DNA of 64,000 nt from contig ML976663.1 of assembly GCA_010015655.1 (NCBI GenBank), positions 1,133,359 through 1,197,358 of the forward strand, read 5' to 3'. The notes beneath the pieces were generated by a model that saw only the letters and a list, made by a program, of their open reading frames with translations, was not told the origin of the DNA and did not search any database. This document shows, piece by piece, positions 1-10,541 of this stretch. Source of the DNA: Bimuria novae-zelandiae CBS 107.79 (Eukaryota; Ascomycota; Dothideomycetes; Pleosporales; Didymosphaeriaceae). Positions within the stretch are counted from its first letter, which is position 1, and every line of letters begins with the position of its first letter. Made by a program: the position numbers and the translations under genes.

Positions 1-838
1 TTATTTATATAGGAGACGCGTTATATAAGGTCTTTATAGCTCTTATTATTATCCTAAGCCTAAATAACGTAAGAGCGTTAATAGGAGCAAGTAGTATTAG
101 TTAAAGTAGTAGCGTAGATTATAAGACTAAATTTAGGTGGCGTTATAGGCAGTGCATAGACGTTACTATCTTATCTAACTAGTCTTAAAATCCTCTACTT
201 TCCGCCACGTATATTACTTCCGCTAATAGACTTAGAGCTCTTATTATAGCAGACAAATATAATGCGTGGAAAGTGTAGGTTATATTTAGCATTAAGCTAG
301 GCACAGTACTATAGTTATTAGTCCTTATTATTACTACTAAGCGCTAGTTTTTTAGGTTATACTCTATAAGTTATTACGTATAGGTGCTACTCGTCGCGGT
401 GCTCCCTAGTAATATTATAGACTGTATCCTTACTAAGTGTGATGCTAGCTTCTGCGCAGAGGTCTCTGACAGCGTCATGCACCTGGTAGGTGCCATATAC
501 GATGATGTCATGCCGTAGTCTTACGCTCAGCGTAGAGCCATCGCGTACCTTTACAGGTCTGCCAGGAGGAGACTGCTTAACTGTAGGTGTTGCAGCTAGC
601 AATTCCTGCAGTNNNNNNNNNNNNNNNNNNNNNNNNNNNNNNNNNNNNNNNNNNNNNNNNNNNNNNNNNNNNNNNNNNNNNNNNNNNNNNNNGGCAGGAT
701 TTGAAGCCATATTGAGTGAGAAACGTGAGGTTGAAGTGTAGGTGTGGAGGCTCGGAGGCTCGGAGACTCTGTTCCGCTAGTGACGCGCTAGCATCTTGGC
801 AAGTCACAGACGGCCGACTTTATTGAGATTACCCTTTG
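1..838 (-). mobile_element. Tc1/mariner element, copy A (cut by window start)
   Basis: The right terminus matches the terminal inverted repeat of the complete copy at 46054-47800 and is followed by TA at 839-840, the usual Tc1/mariner target. The element lies on the minus strand, so its 5' end is at 838 and its 3' part lies outside the window. The reading frame visible at about 387-612 encodes the N-terminal helix-turn-helix part of the transposase and closely matches copy B. Beyond that, at about 1-386, the DNA is AT-rich with many TAA/TAG triplets, as expected from RIP. An 80-base gap interrupts the 5' part. It is non-functional as seen. Confidence 0.85.
613..692. other. Assembly gap (80 N)
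   Basis: Eighty undetermined bases lie inside Tc1/mariner copy A. In copy B the same interval, between the first codons of the transposase and the sequence at 46391, is about 178 bp and starts with a run of 20 adenines. The gap length is therefore probably not a true measure of the missing sequence. Confidence 0.98.
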
Positions 839-1182
839 TACGTCCAGTTTTCGGAGAATATGATTGACCAGTTGGAGCATTTACCCGCAAGGAACGATTG
901 GTCTCAGTGTTGGTAAGTTTTTTTTTAGTAGGGTACTTAGGCTGGAGCGGCGGCTCTTCCCCCGAAACGCAATATCGTCGCCTATCGTCAGCTCGAAGGC
1001 TACAGTATTGATCCGCGACGCACGTGGCGCGATCTGAATCCTGGCGTTCCACGTTTCTGCATGCGATAGCGCATGCTAATCTCAGGGAAAGTAGATGGAG
1101 AACTGTCGCAGGAGATCCGCAGGAGCTACATGCGCACTTCGGCTGTTCGGGGAAAGGACAGTTTCACGCCGGCAGTTTTCTA
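839..1182. other. Spacer between mobile elements, no gene seen
   Basis: This stretch lies between the end of Tc1/mariner copy A and the start of the inverted repeat at 1183. Base composition is ordinary. The short open frames here have no recognisable motif or codon pattern. Confidence 0.5.
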
Positions 1183-2446
1183 TCCCTTGCACCGGCAACA
1201 TCGCCCGCACACGGACCATCTGGTGATAGTCAATCGGATTATCGCTCCGATCTGAGCAAAACACCAGAATTGATGCAATTTATATAGAAACTTGTATAAA
1301 GATTACATTTCTAGAGGTCTTAAATTCTAATTACTTAATACTTAGGCTTGCTTTTATGACAACTTCTTTAATAGTCGGATATCGTCGGAGGTGCTCTTGC
1401 TAGCACTTAGGCCTGACTTCTGGCTTACACAAAGGCAAGCGGCAAAGCGTACACCCATAGTAAGTACGTGGAGGACGCTGGGCACGCTTGCGTCGCTGTG
1501 AATTACCAGACACATGACCTAGAGGTGCCCAAGATGTCTGAGACTTGTGTGATTAACATGCGTTTTTAGCACAAGCAGTACAGGTCTTGGACTTTCTAAA
1601 TAGCCTTATAGACTTATAAGCGCTCTCTTTAGTAATAATAACGTTGTTAAGTCTCTTACACTTCTTATAGCCCCTTGCTAATTATCCGCCACGCTTAAAT
1701 AACTACTTAATAAGGTTATATAGGAACTTCTTGTGGCTGCCACGTTTAGCGGCGATAGAGGAGGAGTAGGAGGTAAGTCTATAGTAGTTATTAAGTGTAA
1801 GATCTAGTAAAAAGTACTAGAGAGGCTTCTATATACGCCTCTTAACTTGTTAAACGCTGTAGTAGCTTGTTGCCTAGTTAAACTAATCTACCTCGCTTTT
1901 ATGCTTGTTGTAGTCGTCTATTATCTTAGGTATGCCTAATAACTTAATAGGCTCGTTGCTAAAGGCCTTCTTAAACAGTTTTTAGTCTCTCTAAGAGGTT
2001 TTAGAGTGGCAGCGGAGCTTAAAGCTTTTCAGCGTGCTAATTCGTATGGTATGTAATTCAATCAAGAAGCTTAGCGTCGTAAAATAAGTCAAACAAGGCA
2101 ATAGGAGGATTAGTATCTACATGCTAAGGTAACTAAGCGCGTCTAAAAATATATAGATTATTTATTTTAAGCGGTTCTTAGGCAGCTAGCGGCGTGCGCA
2201 GTAAGTTAGGTAAAACACTATCTTTTAAACTATACTTTGTAAATTTTATAAAATTAGGATTCTTACTAATAGGCGCTACACGTTTCGGCATGCTTACATA
2301 TACTAGAAATTTTAAAAAAGGCATGTTTTAGCTAGTAATTAATAATTGCTAACATCATGACGCAGGTCTTGGTGTTTTGGTAATCAATCATCTAATTGAC
2401 CATCAAGAGGTGGCCCGTGTGCGGGCGATGTTGCCGGTGCAAGGGA
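1183..2446. repeat. Inverted-repeat-bounded element (about 1.26 kb)
   Basis: The first about 55 bases (1183-1238) reappear as reverse complement at the other end (about 2392-2446), with few mismatches over the outer 40. TA flanks both ends (1181-1182 and 2447-2448). The interior carries a piggyBac-like coding remnant. The structure is that of a DNA transposon. The TA flank fits the Tc1/mariner superfamily better than the TTAA usual for piggyBac, so repeat and coding remnant may have separate origins. Confidence 0.6.
1331..2005 (-). pseudogene. PiggyBac-like transposase remnant (DDE_Tnp_1_7 type)
   Basis: Reading the minus strand from about 2005 gives a frame interrupted by many stops. It still shows the late part of a piggyBac transposase: an IDDYNKHKSEVD segment, then a YFLLDL-type helix, then a basic stretch and a terminal cysteine-rich motif (YYGCTLCRLPLCK) close to the stop at 1331. 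The last part (about 1373-1560) is nearly stop-free, while 1560-2005 is AT-rich and full of TAA/TAG, as expected from RIP. No intact N-terminal half was found. The family call rests on motif order, not alignment. Confidence 0.6.
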
Positions 2447-2448
2447 TA

Positions 2449-3142
2449 GTGGAGCTTTTGTGGTTGCTAATCAACAACGCGACCCCACGAAGTCATCGGA
2501 GATGCTTCCTTCGTTCTTAGTCCGACAACGTTCTTGGTTCGAGGGTCTCAGGGCACCCATCACGCACCTAAGGCTCATACCTCTGGACTGGCGCGCGATT
2601 ATATCGGGGTTTTCTGGGCCTGATCTTGGTGAGCTCACTGCCAATGGCATCATATTGCTCCAAAGGCTAGTGTCGCACCAAATGAGGCGTGCTCATCATC
2701 TTCGTGTGTTGCAGACCTCGGGAAGTATGTTACCATCGAGAACTGATTAACAAACACTAGGCCGGCCGCGTCGACTTGGAGTGGAGGTGTGGATGAAGGT
2801 GCACTGAAGGGTCACACCGAATCGAAGATCATCAACGTTTTTTATGTCTACCACAGGTAGTTGTACAAGAGGCATGATCCGCTGCTGTTTAAAACCATAT
2901 GCCGTAGGCCTCAGTCTTGATGAGTTATAATCTTTATCTCTCAAACACCTTATGTGAAAGAGTGGCGTCGCAACTACAGAATCTTGGCCGGTTCGAACTG
3001 TGTACCAGTTCAACCCGACCAGACCAACCTGGAGCGACATAGCAAGTTTTAGTTCCTTCATGCAAGAGAAGGAAGGTGTAGATCTTTACTCGTCGGAAGC
3101 CGGTTGTATAAAGCCGATCTTTCACACATCCTGCGGATGCTT
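2449..3142. other. No gene seen
   Basis: About 700 bp of ordinary composition downstream of the inverted-repeat element. The open frames are short and lack recognisable domains. Nothing could be supported here. Confidence 0.4.
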
Positions 3143-4251
3143 TTAGTAGTAGATGGAAATAGCCGTAGAGGACGCTCGTCTGACGATGTGGAACAGACTC
3201 GGCCATGACGCCATGTAGGAAATCTGCTCAATTGATTCGTGGTCAAATGATACTGAGGCAGAAGCGTCATAGCCGTTCTTTGCGTGGATTCCAAATACAC
3301 GTGGCCCAAATCTATGCCCCTTCCAGGTTTGACCAAAGTTCCTATGTGAATGAAGTTGCTTTTCCAACTGCCGAATGTCCATGAAAACAATTCGCGCCTT
3401 GATTGAAGCGCCAGAGTACAGAAGAGGCCATGTAAAGTACCAAGCGCGTCTTTTCGGTACACTGAGGCATCGCCTCGAATACGGTTGCATTTTAGTTCCA
3501 ATAGAGGGGAATTGTGCAAAAATCTTTGACAGTGTAAAGAGATATTCATAGCTTGATCTTGTAACCTTAGTACAGAAGAGCGAACCTAGATACATTCCTC
3601 GGTGGTCCATGTCTTTTAATGCCGCGACTTCATCGTGTAATTTCACAGTTGATTTGCGCACCCTGGCGCAACTCGCTCCCCTTTCCACCCATCAATATGT
3701 CTTGGGGTTTCTTGGGGTTTCTTGGGCTGACGATCCACGTCGTACTTCCCTCCGTCCAAGACGTGGCGCATTAGTTTCTTTTTCGAGCGATAGTCTCATC
3801 GTCGCGATCCACCCGTCTTCTAAAACGACAAGCACATGAGCTGGTTTTGTGCCCTTTTCGTGGCCAACGCCTAGTGCAGTCAATTCGAAGTTTAAGATTT
3901 GCCGAGACAGGAAATATGTACATTTTCTTGCTCGACGGGGAAATTGGTTCATGTAGTCGACGAGCTGGAGTTTTTGAAGAAGCCATGTTCTAGTTGGATC
4001 GGTACTTCCGACACATCAGCCAAGTCTGGATCTATTTCAACTCCAAGGTGAGGAGCCCATGTAGCCGAGGACGTGGCGTTTATAAACTCAAAACACATGG
4101 TGATCTGTGATAGTGAGTTTTTTTGCTCACACGACCACATGTATGTCTCCAGTACCTTTTTTAGTCCCGCGGCGAGGGAGAGTGTGCGAGCATCCTCGTG
4201 AGCAAAAGCAAGTTTCATGTACCTCCTGCTATGCGCGACGGACGAGGACAT
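3143..4251 (-). pseudogene. Possible decayed protein-coding gene, unknown function
   Basis: Three consecutive minus-strand segments read like coding sequence: 3949-4251 (starts MSSSVAHSRR), 3692-3952, and 3143-3688. The last two are in the same frame and are separated only by one TGA near 3690. The first joins the second through a frame change near 3950 without an obvious intron. There are no transposase motifs and no domain I recognise. It may be a degraded host gene between repeats, or chance open frames. Confidence 0.25.
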
Positions 4252-4439
4252 AGCTAGTTATGATTAGGATTTATAGATCCATAGGCACCTGACGATGCGT
4301 GTCCTCGTTTTTGATCCTTAAGCGGCTGCTCAAGCCCCCCCGGCGCCCATGGGACGAAGATTCATTCGCTTCAATCCCACAGGACACAGACACATGCATG
4401 CCCGTTACGGTTTTTTATAGTATTCAGCTGTGCACCTCA

Positions 4440-4950
4440 GTGTCTCTACCTCGCATGAGTCTCCCGTCCGTCCATTTTCAGCTCCTAGAATCTCAGCTGC
4501 CTCGCTCCCATACGTCGCGCCCGGATGCTTTTCGGTCTCCACCTCCAGCTCCTCCACTCCCATAGGTCCTTGACCAGAACCTTTTGCGTCCCCTCCAACC
4601 TCGCCTCCTGATGGGAACGATTGCGCACAGGTGTTGTTCCAAGAACCTATTTGTAATTAGATGGTGGGTTTACTCCTATAGGACTGATCCTGTTCCTCCA
4701 ACTCCCATCACATCTAATGCGTTGGCATTTTAGTCCCCTCCCCTCTCCCCCTCCACTCCCCATACGTCACGACGAGGTGGCTTTTTGGTTTCCTCCTCGT
4801 CCTCTCCCGTAACCCTTCCATTAGTGGTCTTTTAGTCCGCTCCTCCGCCTCCGCCTCCCATACGTGGCTGTTGCACGGATTTTTAGTCGCCGCAACACAT
4901 ACGCCACTTCGTCTTCGCTTTTTGGTGTTTCCGTGAACGAGCTGTGCGAG
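4440..4950. repeat. Diverged C/T-rich tandem repeat (about 50-55 bp unit)
   Basis: A theme recurs about seven times: a CTCCCATACGTC-like start, a GG-rich middle, a T-run followed by GTC, then a CTCC-rich tail. Clear copies of the start lie near 4507, 4556, 4754, 4858 and 4898. Units are strongly diverged and unequal in length. No open frame spans them on either strand. It sits about 300 bp beyond the 3' end of the transporter gene. Confidence 0.5.
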
Positions 4951-5258
4951 GAGTCTTCGTCGACCGACAGCGGCCTTTTATGCCCGAAAAAAAAAAACAT
5001 TTGGAGTAGTTTGAGACGGAGAACGCGGTTATGAGGTGTAGGCGGGGAACGCTACCGTCCCACGTTACCAGTCCGCCGTGATTTCAATACGGCATTCCAA
5101 CATCGCATGCGGGCATCTAGCCTCGCACACGACTCACACGGGCGATCACGCATTCTGATGGTTACTGATAGCTCTTATTGGGTAAATGAGGGTTGTGCAT
5201 TGTACACAGTCTACACACACACAAACACCCCGACCATCTATATACGAGAAGGACGACA
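4951..5258. other. Downstream flank of the transporter gene, no gene seen
   Basis: The stretch has a short A-run near 4986 and a CA-rich patch near 5210. It is likely the 3' untranslated and downstream region of the minus-strand transporter gene. Confidence 0.4.
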
Positions 5259-6983
5259 CTACCGCCCTTCCAACCTCAACCGATCCAGCGTCCTCCCCTC
5301 ATCCCTCCTCGCAACCAAAAACCACAAACAACTAATCCAGCACAGCACAACACCCGTCCAGCTATGACTCGGCATCTTGAACAAACTCAACATGACGAGC
5401 TGAAACGCGCCCCTCGGGACCGCCACAAACGTCGCTGTAAGCGGACTCGTCGCCTTCACGAGAAGCAAGGTAGAAGCAAACACGGCGAAGCTACCCAGCG
5501 CGCCGCACCAGACCATGAGCCAGAAAAACGGCACGTCGAGGAAAGGAATGTTGCGCATGATGTGCGGGATGCCACCGGAGAAGAGCACGATGGGGGTGAG
5601 CAGGAGAATAGAGAGCGTAGAGGTGTAGTGCAGGACGCGGTAGTAGGCCCGGGTTTCTTCGCGGTTGTTGTTTGAGTCGTCGGCGGAGGAGGGGTAGCCG
5701 GTGAGGACGTCGCCTTGGGGAACGAGGTTCGAGATGAGGGTGCGGTAGGTGCGGAGGAGCATGATGGGGTAGAGGGCGACGAAGATGGAGGAGAAGACAC
5801 CGGCGACGATGGAGTCGGGTGTCACGCGCTGGTGAGAGCGGTAGGAGGCAAAGGAGAGGAAGAGGGTGGCGATGAGTGCGGAGGAGAGGGTCGAGCCGCT
5901 GTGGTTCTCTTTCTGCATGAGGGCGGAGAAGATGAGGGCGAAAGGGACGACGGGTATGCGCGCGAGTTGGTAGACGGGCAGAGGGGCGTAGCTAGGAGAC
6001 GTCAGACATGGAACGTAGGAAAGGTATAGCAGACTTACGCGAAGGAGACATTGCTGAGCAGCACTTTGAGGCAGAAGACAATCGCAAGCGGGAGCACCTG
6101 TTTGGCTACTTGCCAGTCAAACTCGAAAAGGCCACCACCAGCAATCCCCCCTGACCCATTGGTCAGCCACTTGCCAATCCTCATGATGGTCGACCGCGGT
6201 TTGCTGGCATTCCTAAAGCCACCCGTCCCAGTCGGCGCGACGGGAAACGCAGGCGCGACTGCCGCACCCAGTCCTAACTTGCGGAGAGGCGTCGCGAGTC
6301 CACGGGTGAGGCTGGTGAAGGCTAGAAGGATAAGATGGGTAAGGACGAGCTGAACATAGGTCCCTACGAGCGGAAACGGAAATCTGCCACCGTCAGCAAG
6401 CGCCTCGGCCAACTGCCAGAGATGCCTACTTGTACACGCCCGTCAACATGATGAAGCGGTTCATGAGCAGCAGCCCAAAGCCGCACCCCCCAACCCAGAA
6501 GACCAGCAATGCCACATAGATCTGCCAGCCCATCCACGTGCCAAAGAAGAAGCCTCCCAGGCCCCCTTCTCTGAACACGCCTTTGCTTATGCTGCCCCCT
6601 CTTGCCAATCGATTGTTCACTAGCGGGCGTATGCTGTCTGCAGGCTCGAAGTCGTCATCCTCGTCCTCGCTTTGCGCTGCGCTTCGACTCCGCGGGTATG
6701 GACTCGTTGAGCGACTCCCGATGTCTACGAGCGGCAACGCAGGCTGCAGGTCCGAGAGCGAGTTCTGGCTCGAATGGCTTGCCCGTGAAGCGTCCATTTG
6801 CGCGTACTGTTCTATGTCGGATTGGTCCGTGTCATCGAGCGAACTGGCGCTGTTTTTGCGGCGGGCCTTGTCGCGGTAGCGGTCAGCGTTGCCGGGAAGG
6901 TCGCGCGCAACGTTGTTGAGGTACGAGAATGCGGGGCGGAAGACGTTGTTCGCGGTGCGGGTAAAGGGGCGCGACGAGTTCAT
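5259..6983 (-). CDS. Nucleotide-sugar / triose-phosphate transporter family protein (TPT, SLC35-like)
   Basis: This is predicted to be a multi-pass carrier of the drug/metabolite transporter superfamily, likely in Golgi or ER membranes and exchanging nucleotide sugars. The substrate cannot be told from sequence. Three exons (6430-6983, 6039-6383, 5259-5991) are joined by GT-AG introns of 46 and 47 bp with phases that fit, giving 543 residues. The first about 140 residues are serine-rich and acidic with no membrane segment, probably a cytosolic tail. About ten hydrophobic helices follow, from FFFGTWMGWQIYVALLVFW onward. A loop of about 55 residues between helices 2 and 3 contains the AVAPAFPVAPTGTGG stretch. 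The ATG at 6983 was chosen because the frame upstream loses coding character. The gene is divergent from the histidine phosphatase gene at 7589. Confidence 0.8.
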
Positions 6984-7588
6984 GGTGCCCGCATGGCAGC
7001 GGAGGGGAGGAGAAAAGTCATGGCCTTTGAGGCTTGGAGGTTTAATTCCTATCGAAAGGAGCAATCTGGGGGCCGTGGGTGTACGCGGCTTGGCAACAGG
7101 GGCTCACACAGACCAATGGAGGATAGGGATTTTGTTACCAATGCGATTACAGACTAACATAACCCAAGCAACGACAAAACGGTGACAGATGATGGCGGGG
7201 CTCAAACGATACTGATAGAGATATAATACGATCCCTTAGGACTATCGAATGGAACTTCAAAACACCATACCATTACTACTACGTTTTCTTGGTCCAGGTG
7301 TTGACAACCAGCCCTCTTTCCACGCGGTGGACCCTGGATTCGCGAGTGGCCCCATGACATCGTCGCTGTTCTTTTCTGCCGCCTCACGTCCACGTCCACG
7401 TCCACGTCCACGTCCACGTCCACTTTGGAATAACAAACACCCCAAGCCTCAGATATTGCTTCCAAGAGCCACGTGACGGTGAAGAGTACAAGGCACGTTG
7501 TCTGCAACCTATATACGCCGCATGCGTCAGACGCCTGCCGTCAACCCGTCGTTGCAGTTGAGGCGTTGCGCCGTGCAGCTCTCATATC
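6984..7588. promoter_or_regulatory. Divergent intergenic promoter region
   Basis: About 600 bp separate the start codons of the transporter (minus) and the histidine phosphatase (plus). It must hold both promoters. The only clear internal structure is a CACGTC hexamer microsatellite at 7385-7423. No TATA box or named operator is asserted. Confidence 0.55.
7385..7423. repeat. CACGTC hexanucleotide microsatellite (6 perfect units)
   Basis: Six perfect head-to-tail copies of CACGTC plus a partial seventh lie in the promoter interval between two divergent genes. Each unit junction contains a CACGTC core close to a bHLH E-box-like CACGTG half, but it is not a perfect E-box. It would be length-polymorphic by slippage. 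Confidence 0.9.
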
Positions 7589-9996
7589 ATGGCGAAGGGA
7601 CCAGCAGTAGTCATTGTCGCGCGGTATGCGTTTTCACTCCCGAACACGAACCAAGCCTCAGCTAATCTCACGCGTTATTCAGGCACGGCGCCCGCCTTGA
7701 CGCTGCAGACAAACAATGGCATCTTACCTCGCCGATCCCGTACGATCCTCCGGTCACGTACGGCGGCTGGTCTCAAGGAAAGGCCCTCGGTCTACGAATT
7801 GCTTCTCTTCTCCACGCTCGTGAAATCGAAAAGGCGAATGACGCGAAGAACGGCTCGAATGCGGACCCGACTCAGAATGGCTCGAACGACAGTGGAAAGA
7901 GCACAAATGGAACTGCCTCAAACGCAAAAAAGCGGAAACACAAGATCATCATACATTCGAGCCCCTTCTTGAGATGCGTGCAGACGAGCACAGCCATTGC
8001 GGCCGGCATCTCGCAGTTCCAGCCCCCCCGTGACGAGGCTCCAGCAAGCGCTCCGAACCTGAAGGTGCCACAACCCTCAAAAGACAGGGAGAAAAGCCCT
8101 CTGGGAAACTCTCCATCCTCGTCTGCAGCTGTGCAGCCAGTACGACCCAGAGCAGAGGAGCCCGAGTCACCACCAAAAAAACGCAAGTCCGGATGGCTGC
8201 GATTGACGAACCCAGCGGTCAATTCGAAGCCGTACATTGGCCCCGAGAAGATACTACTGCGTATCGATGCCTTTCTGGGCGAGTGGCTGTCCCCGGACTA
8301 CTACGAGGACATCACACCACCGCCGAACTCCACAATGATGGTTGCTGGCGCGAAAGCGGATCTTCTGAGAAGGAGCGACTACGTCGAAGCCCCACCCAGA
8401 GCACCTGACAGCAAGGGACATTTCCCTGGTGGATGGGTCAGAAGCAATGCAGCATCTGCGATGAACATCCGCAACAACAGCCGCCAGAACACACAGGATG
8501 GGGGTTTCCCTTCGCTGGGAAGCCTGGCACAGGCGCTGCCTCAACGCGAGCGTTCAAGCAGTCACGGAAGCTTGCTCAGCAGACAGCGCTCAAGGTCACA
8601 GGATCCTGTCGAGCTAGCAGCTGCTCATAAGACGAACAGCCATCTTTACGACGCTCCAAATCCCGCCTACGCCGTCTCACCATCCGATCCGATACCCAGA
8701 GGATACGTTACCCACGCTCGAGACGCTTGCTTGAAAGTCGACTTCCAATGGGACAGCATGCGGGAGCCACAGCAATGGGGTGATGGAGGCGAGTTTGGTG
8801 ACGAGTGGAGCACTATGCACAAGCGCTTTCGAAGGGGACTTGCTGGCATGATGCAATGGTACAGAGCGCATGGAACGAAGACTCTGCCGCCTCAGAACAT
8901 GTTGCCCGGCTTCACATTCAGCGAACGCACCACGGCTGCCCCAAAAGTCATACCCAGTTCTGAGCCGAAGAACAAAGACGATGACGACGATGAAGAACTC
9001 GTGCTAATTCTGGTAACACACGGTGCTGGCTGCAACGCACTTCTCGGTGCTATAACGAACCAGCCGGTGCTCATGGACATTGGTCTCGCATCCTTATCCA
9101 TGGCGGTGCGAAGTGAAGTGCCCCGCACGTCATCATGCTCTACCATTTATTCTAGGAGATCGTCGGTTGCGGATCCAGGCATGGCGGATACGTACGAGAT
9201 GAAGCTCATGGCTTCCATGGACCATCTTCGACCTGGTGTTGATCCGTCGAAGCTTTCGCAAGCCCAGTCGCCAGCTGCGGCAGCTAGCCCGACTATTGGA
9301 TTAGACTACCGACCGCCGCGTCGCAAGGGGACGAGCGGGACGAGCGGGACAAGCACACCCGTCGAGCCAATCGGTTCGCCATTCTCCTTGGGTGCGCCCG
9401 CGCGATCGCGCTGGAATGGCTCGCTGGGCAGTATACGAAAACCCTCTAGGGAGTCATTGGGTTCGAATTTGCTATCGAATCCTGCGAGCGGCTCTGCGTC
9501 CCCGAGCGTTGGCGGTTCTGGGCTATGGGGTGGCGCTCTGAAGTCCATCTTCTTCAACGAGATGCAGCAAGATGGACGTTCTAGTCCGGGCGCCGACATG
9601 GTGGAAGCTTTCAACTCGCACCCGAAGCCCACGTCCCATGCCATCTGGTCTCAAACACAACCTTCCAACGGTGCATCCTCTAACTCGTCACCTATTCCTA
9701 CGGTCGATGGATCTGCCTCGCCCAAAACCCCGGCTGTGAACGGCAACGAAGACCATGAAAAGCACGACGACGTCGCTCCTCTCTTCGCCCCTAAGAAGGC
9801 GACCAGCACGAAGGCGAGCGGAGGGGCAGGGGCGGCCGCAGGAGGTCTCTGGGGCGCATCTAAGCCTCAGGTGCAGAGTAATGGGCTGTGGAATAACTCT
9901 TCGGTCATGTGGGGGCCCCCGAAGCTGGACGATGTGTACGAGCACGGCCGCGGCCCTAAGAGGAGGTGGACCATGACGGAGCGGGAGCAGGGCTAG
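7589..9996 (+). CDS. Histidine phosphatase (phosphoglycerate mutase-like) family protein
   Basis: Two exons (7589-7623 and 7683-9996) with a 59-bp intron give 782 residues. The intron falls inside the catalytic motif: after splicing the N-terminus reads VVIVARHGARLD, so the RHG signature (R12-H13-G14) exists only in the spliced product. The second conserved arginine lies in LRCVQTS (R109) and the second catalytic histidine in ILVTHGAGCNA (H458). The family transfers phosphate through a phospho-histidine; the substrate is unknown. Low-complexity, serine/proline-rich linkers (a KKRKHK basic patch and a long region after about residue 470) make it much longer than a plain mutase of about 250 residues. 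A role in signalling rather than glycolysis is inferred. Confidence 0.85.
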
Positions 9997-10541
9997 TTTT
10001 ACCTTGAACGAACGATTGTTTTATGAGCATTCAGCGACGGGGTATTGTTTCACTTTTACTCTGATGGGGGAGAAAAGCAGGAGTTTAATGGGCATTTGTA
10101 TGGTGTTGGGCTGGGATGTCGGATTGAAGTGGAGATGGTACGGTACGGTACGGTGGGGACTTTGTGGCTAGGAATGGGGCCCGTGGGAACGGATTATTCT
10201 TATAATCATGCTATGTTTATGGGTAGCATGGACGAGTAGTGATGATCGTCATCATCGTCACCGTTACAATAACATTCATCTCTCCTCTCACTGAAAGCTC
10301 CCAACCGTCCTCTACGCCTCCATGCGATTTCGGAAAATGGATTTTCAACGACGCACACGGTTCCATGGCAAGATCAGCCAGAATTTTTTAAAAGTAAGTA
10401 AGAGCGGCAGTGTCCACATGTCCGCGTTGGGGAATGGTTTGGAGAAGAAGGTGTGTATATTTGTGGAGGACTGGACTCAGTGTGCATGGTGCAGACGGTG
10501 CTGCCGCGGGCATACCGGGCGTCGTTTGAACGTTGGGGATA
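9997..10541. other. Downstream flank of the phosphatase gene, no gene seen
   Basis: About 540 bp between the phosphatase stop codon and the left end of the pogo-type element. A short GTACG repeat near 10139-10152 is the only local pattern. It probably contains the 3' untranslated region. Confidence 0.4.

Noticed and set aside
387..807. Open frames spanning the N gap near 613-692
   Set aside because: They are open only because undetermined bases contain no stop; the region is the start of a Tc1/mariner transposase.
2747..3061. Minus-strand frame next to the inverted-repeat element
   Set aside because: No coding signature, and no continuation across splice sites.
7969..9996. Histidine phosphatase starting at 7969
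   Set aside because: That codon is TTG, inside a conserved LRCVQTS motif; the real start is the ATG at 7589 with a spliced RHG motif.
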